Assembly: GCA_028278125.1 (NCBI GenBank)
Contig: JANQEY010000330.1
Coordinates: 1-5,900 of the forward strand
Length of the DNA stretch: 5,900 bases
Source of the DNA: a bacterium
GTDB lineage: Bacteria > Electryoneota > Electryoneia > Electryoneales > Electryoneaceae
Reading direction: 5' to 3'
A model generated the notes under the pieces. That model was given only the letters and a program-made list of their open reading frames with translations, made no database searches and was not told where the DNA came from. Position numbers and translations under genes: made by a program. Below are positions 5,660-5,900 of this stretch, in pieces; the first letter of the stretch is position 1; every line of letters starts with the position of its first letter.

Positions 5660-5900
5660 ATGAACAAAAACGTATTTGAGTTTCTCAGGAAACTGGATAA
5701 AAACAATCACCGTGAGTGGTTCAAGCAGAATAAATCCCTTTATGAAGAAGCAAAAGCGGAGTTCGAGGATCTTATCTCGGATGTAATAGACGAAATCAGT
5801 AAATTTGATCAAAGTGTAGAGTGGTTGACACCCAGAGATTGTGTTTTTCGTATCTACCGCGATACCCGTTTTTCCAAGGACAAGACGCCATATAAAACCC
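5660..5900 (+). CDS. DUF2461 family protein (3' end outside window)
   Basis: The first 80 residues of a longer protein; the frame is still open at the right edge. The N-terminus (NVFEFLRKLDKNNHREWFKQ) and the strongly conserved FRIYRDTRFSKDKTPYKT (63-80) are the signature of the DUF2461/TIGR02453 family, whose members are usually a little over 200 aa. No biochemical function is established. The ATG at 5660 follows the stop of the TfoX-like gene by 5 nt, with only a weak GAAGAA upstream, so translation is probably coupled to that gene. Confidence 0.9.
   Translation, partial: MNKNVFEFLRKLDKNNHREWFKQNKSLYEEAKAEFEDLISDVIDEISKFDQSVEWLTPRDCVFRIYRDTRFSKDKTPYKT

Noticed and set aside
5453..5812. Long open frame on the minus strand across the TfoX-like and DUF2461 genes.
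   Set aside because: It is antisense to two well-supported genes and has no recognisable domain; the same holds for the other antisense or shifted frames inside the sigma, GST and Rid genes.

Overview
This is a bacterial window of moderate GC with eight protein-coding genes, one probable gene remnant and a compact, readable regulatory layout. The gene families (DUF342/FapA-like protein, periplasmic tetraheme cytochrome c, ECF42-type sigma factor, theta/beta-like GST) and the Shine-Dalgarno use fit a Gram-negative proteobacterium. A gammaproteobacterium is my best guess, but nothing here fixes genus or species.

Region 1 (1-1691): the C-terminal part of a DUF342/FapA-like protein runs in from the left edge. 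It converges on a minus-strand RidA-family gene that lacks the arginine typical of catalytic RidA. Just upstream of the RidA-family gene, overlapping its start, is a 36-codon frame that reads like the first third of a response-regulator receiver domain and then stops. I treat it as a probable remnant.

Region 2 (1692-2760): a two-gene redox unit with a 1-nt gap. The first gene encodes a seven-helix membrane protein with the paired histidines of the ferric-reductase/NOX heme domain but no flavin/NAD(P)H domain. The second encodes a membrane-anchored or exported cytochrome c3-like protein with four CxxCH motifs. Together they look like a short trans-membrane electron relay.

Region 3 (2761-5258): a DGPF (YCII-family) gene overlaps a 418-aa ECF42-type sigma factor gene with a long C-terminal helical/TPR-like extension, followed by a glutathione S-transferase gene and a good intrinsic terminator. 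The most informative signal of the window is here. The same bipartite promoter, TGTC(T/G)G-17 nt-CGTCTA, occurs once before the DGPF gene and once inside the last codons of the sigma gene, before the GST gene. Both copies share the 10-mer CATTCGTCTA, and each lies a similar distance from its start codon. The simplest reading is an autoregulated sigma factor that also directly controls the GST gene.

Region 4 (5259-5900): a small TfoX-N-like protein gene with a clear ribosome binding site is followed after 5 nt by the start of a DUF2461 gene that leaves the window on the right. I saw no tRNA, rRNA, CRISPR array or insertion sequence.
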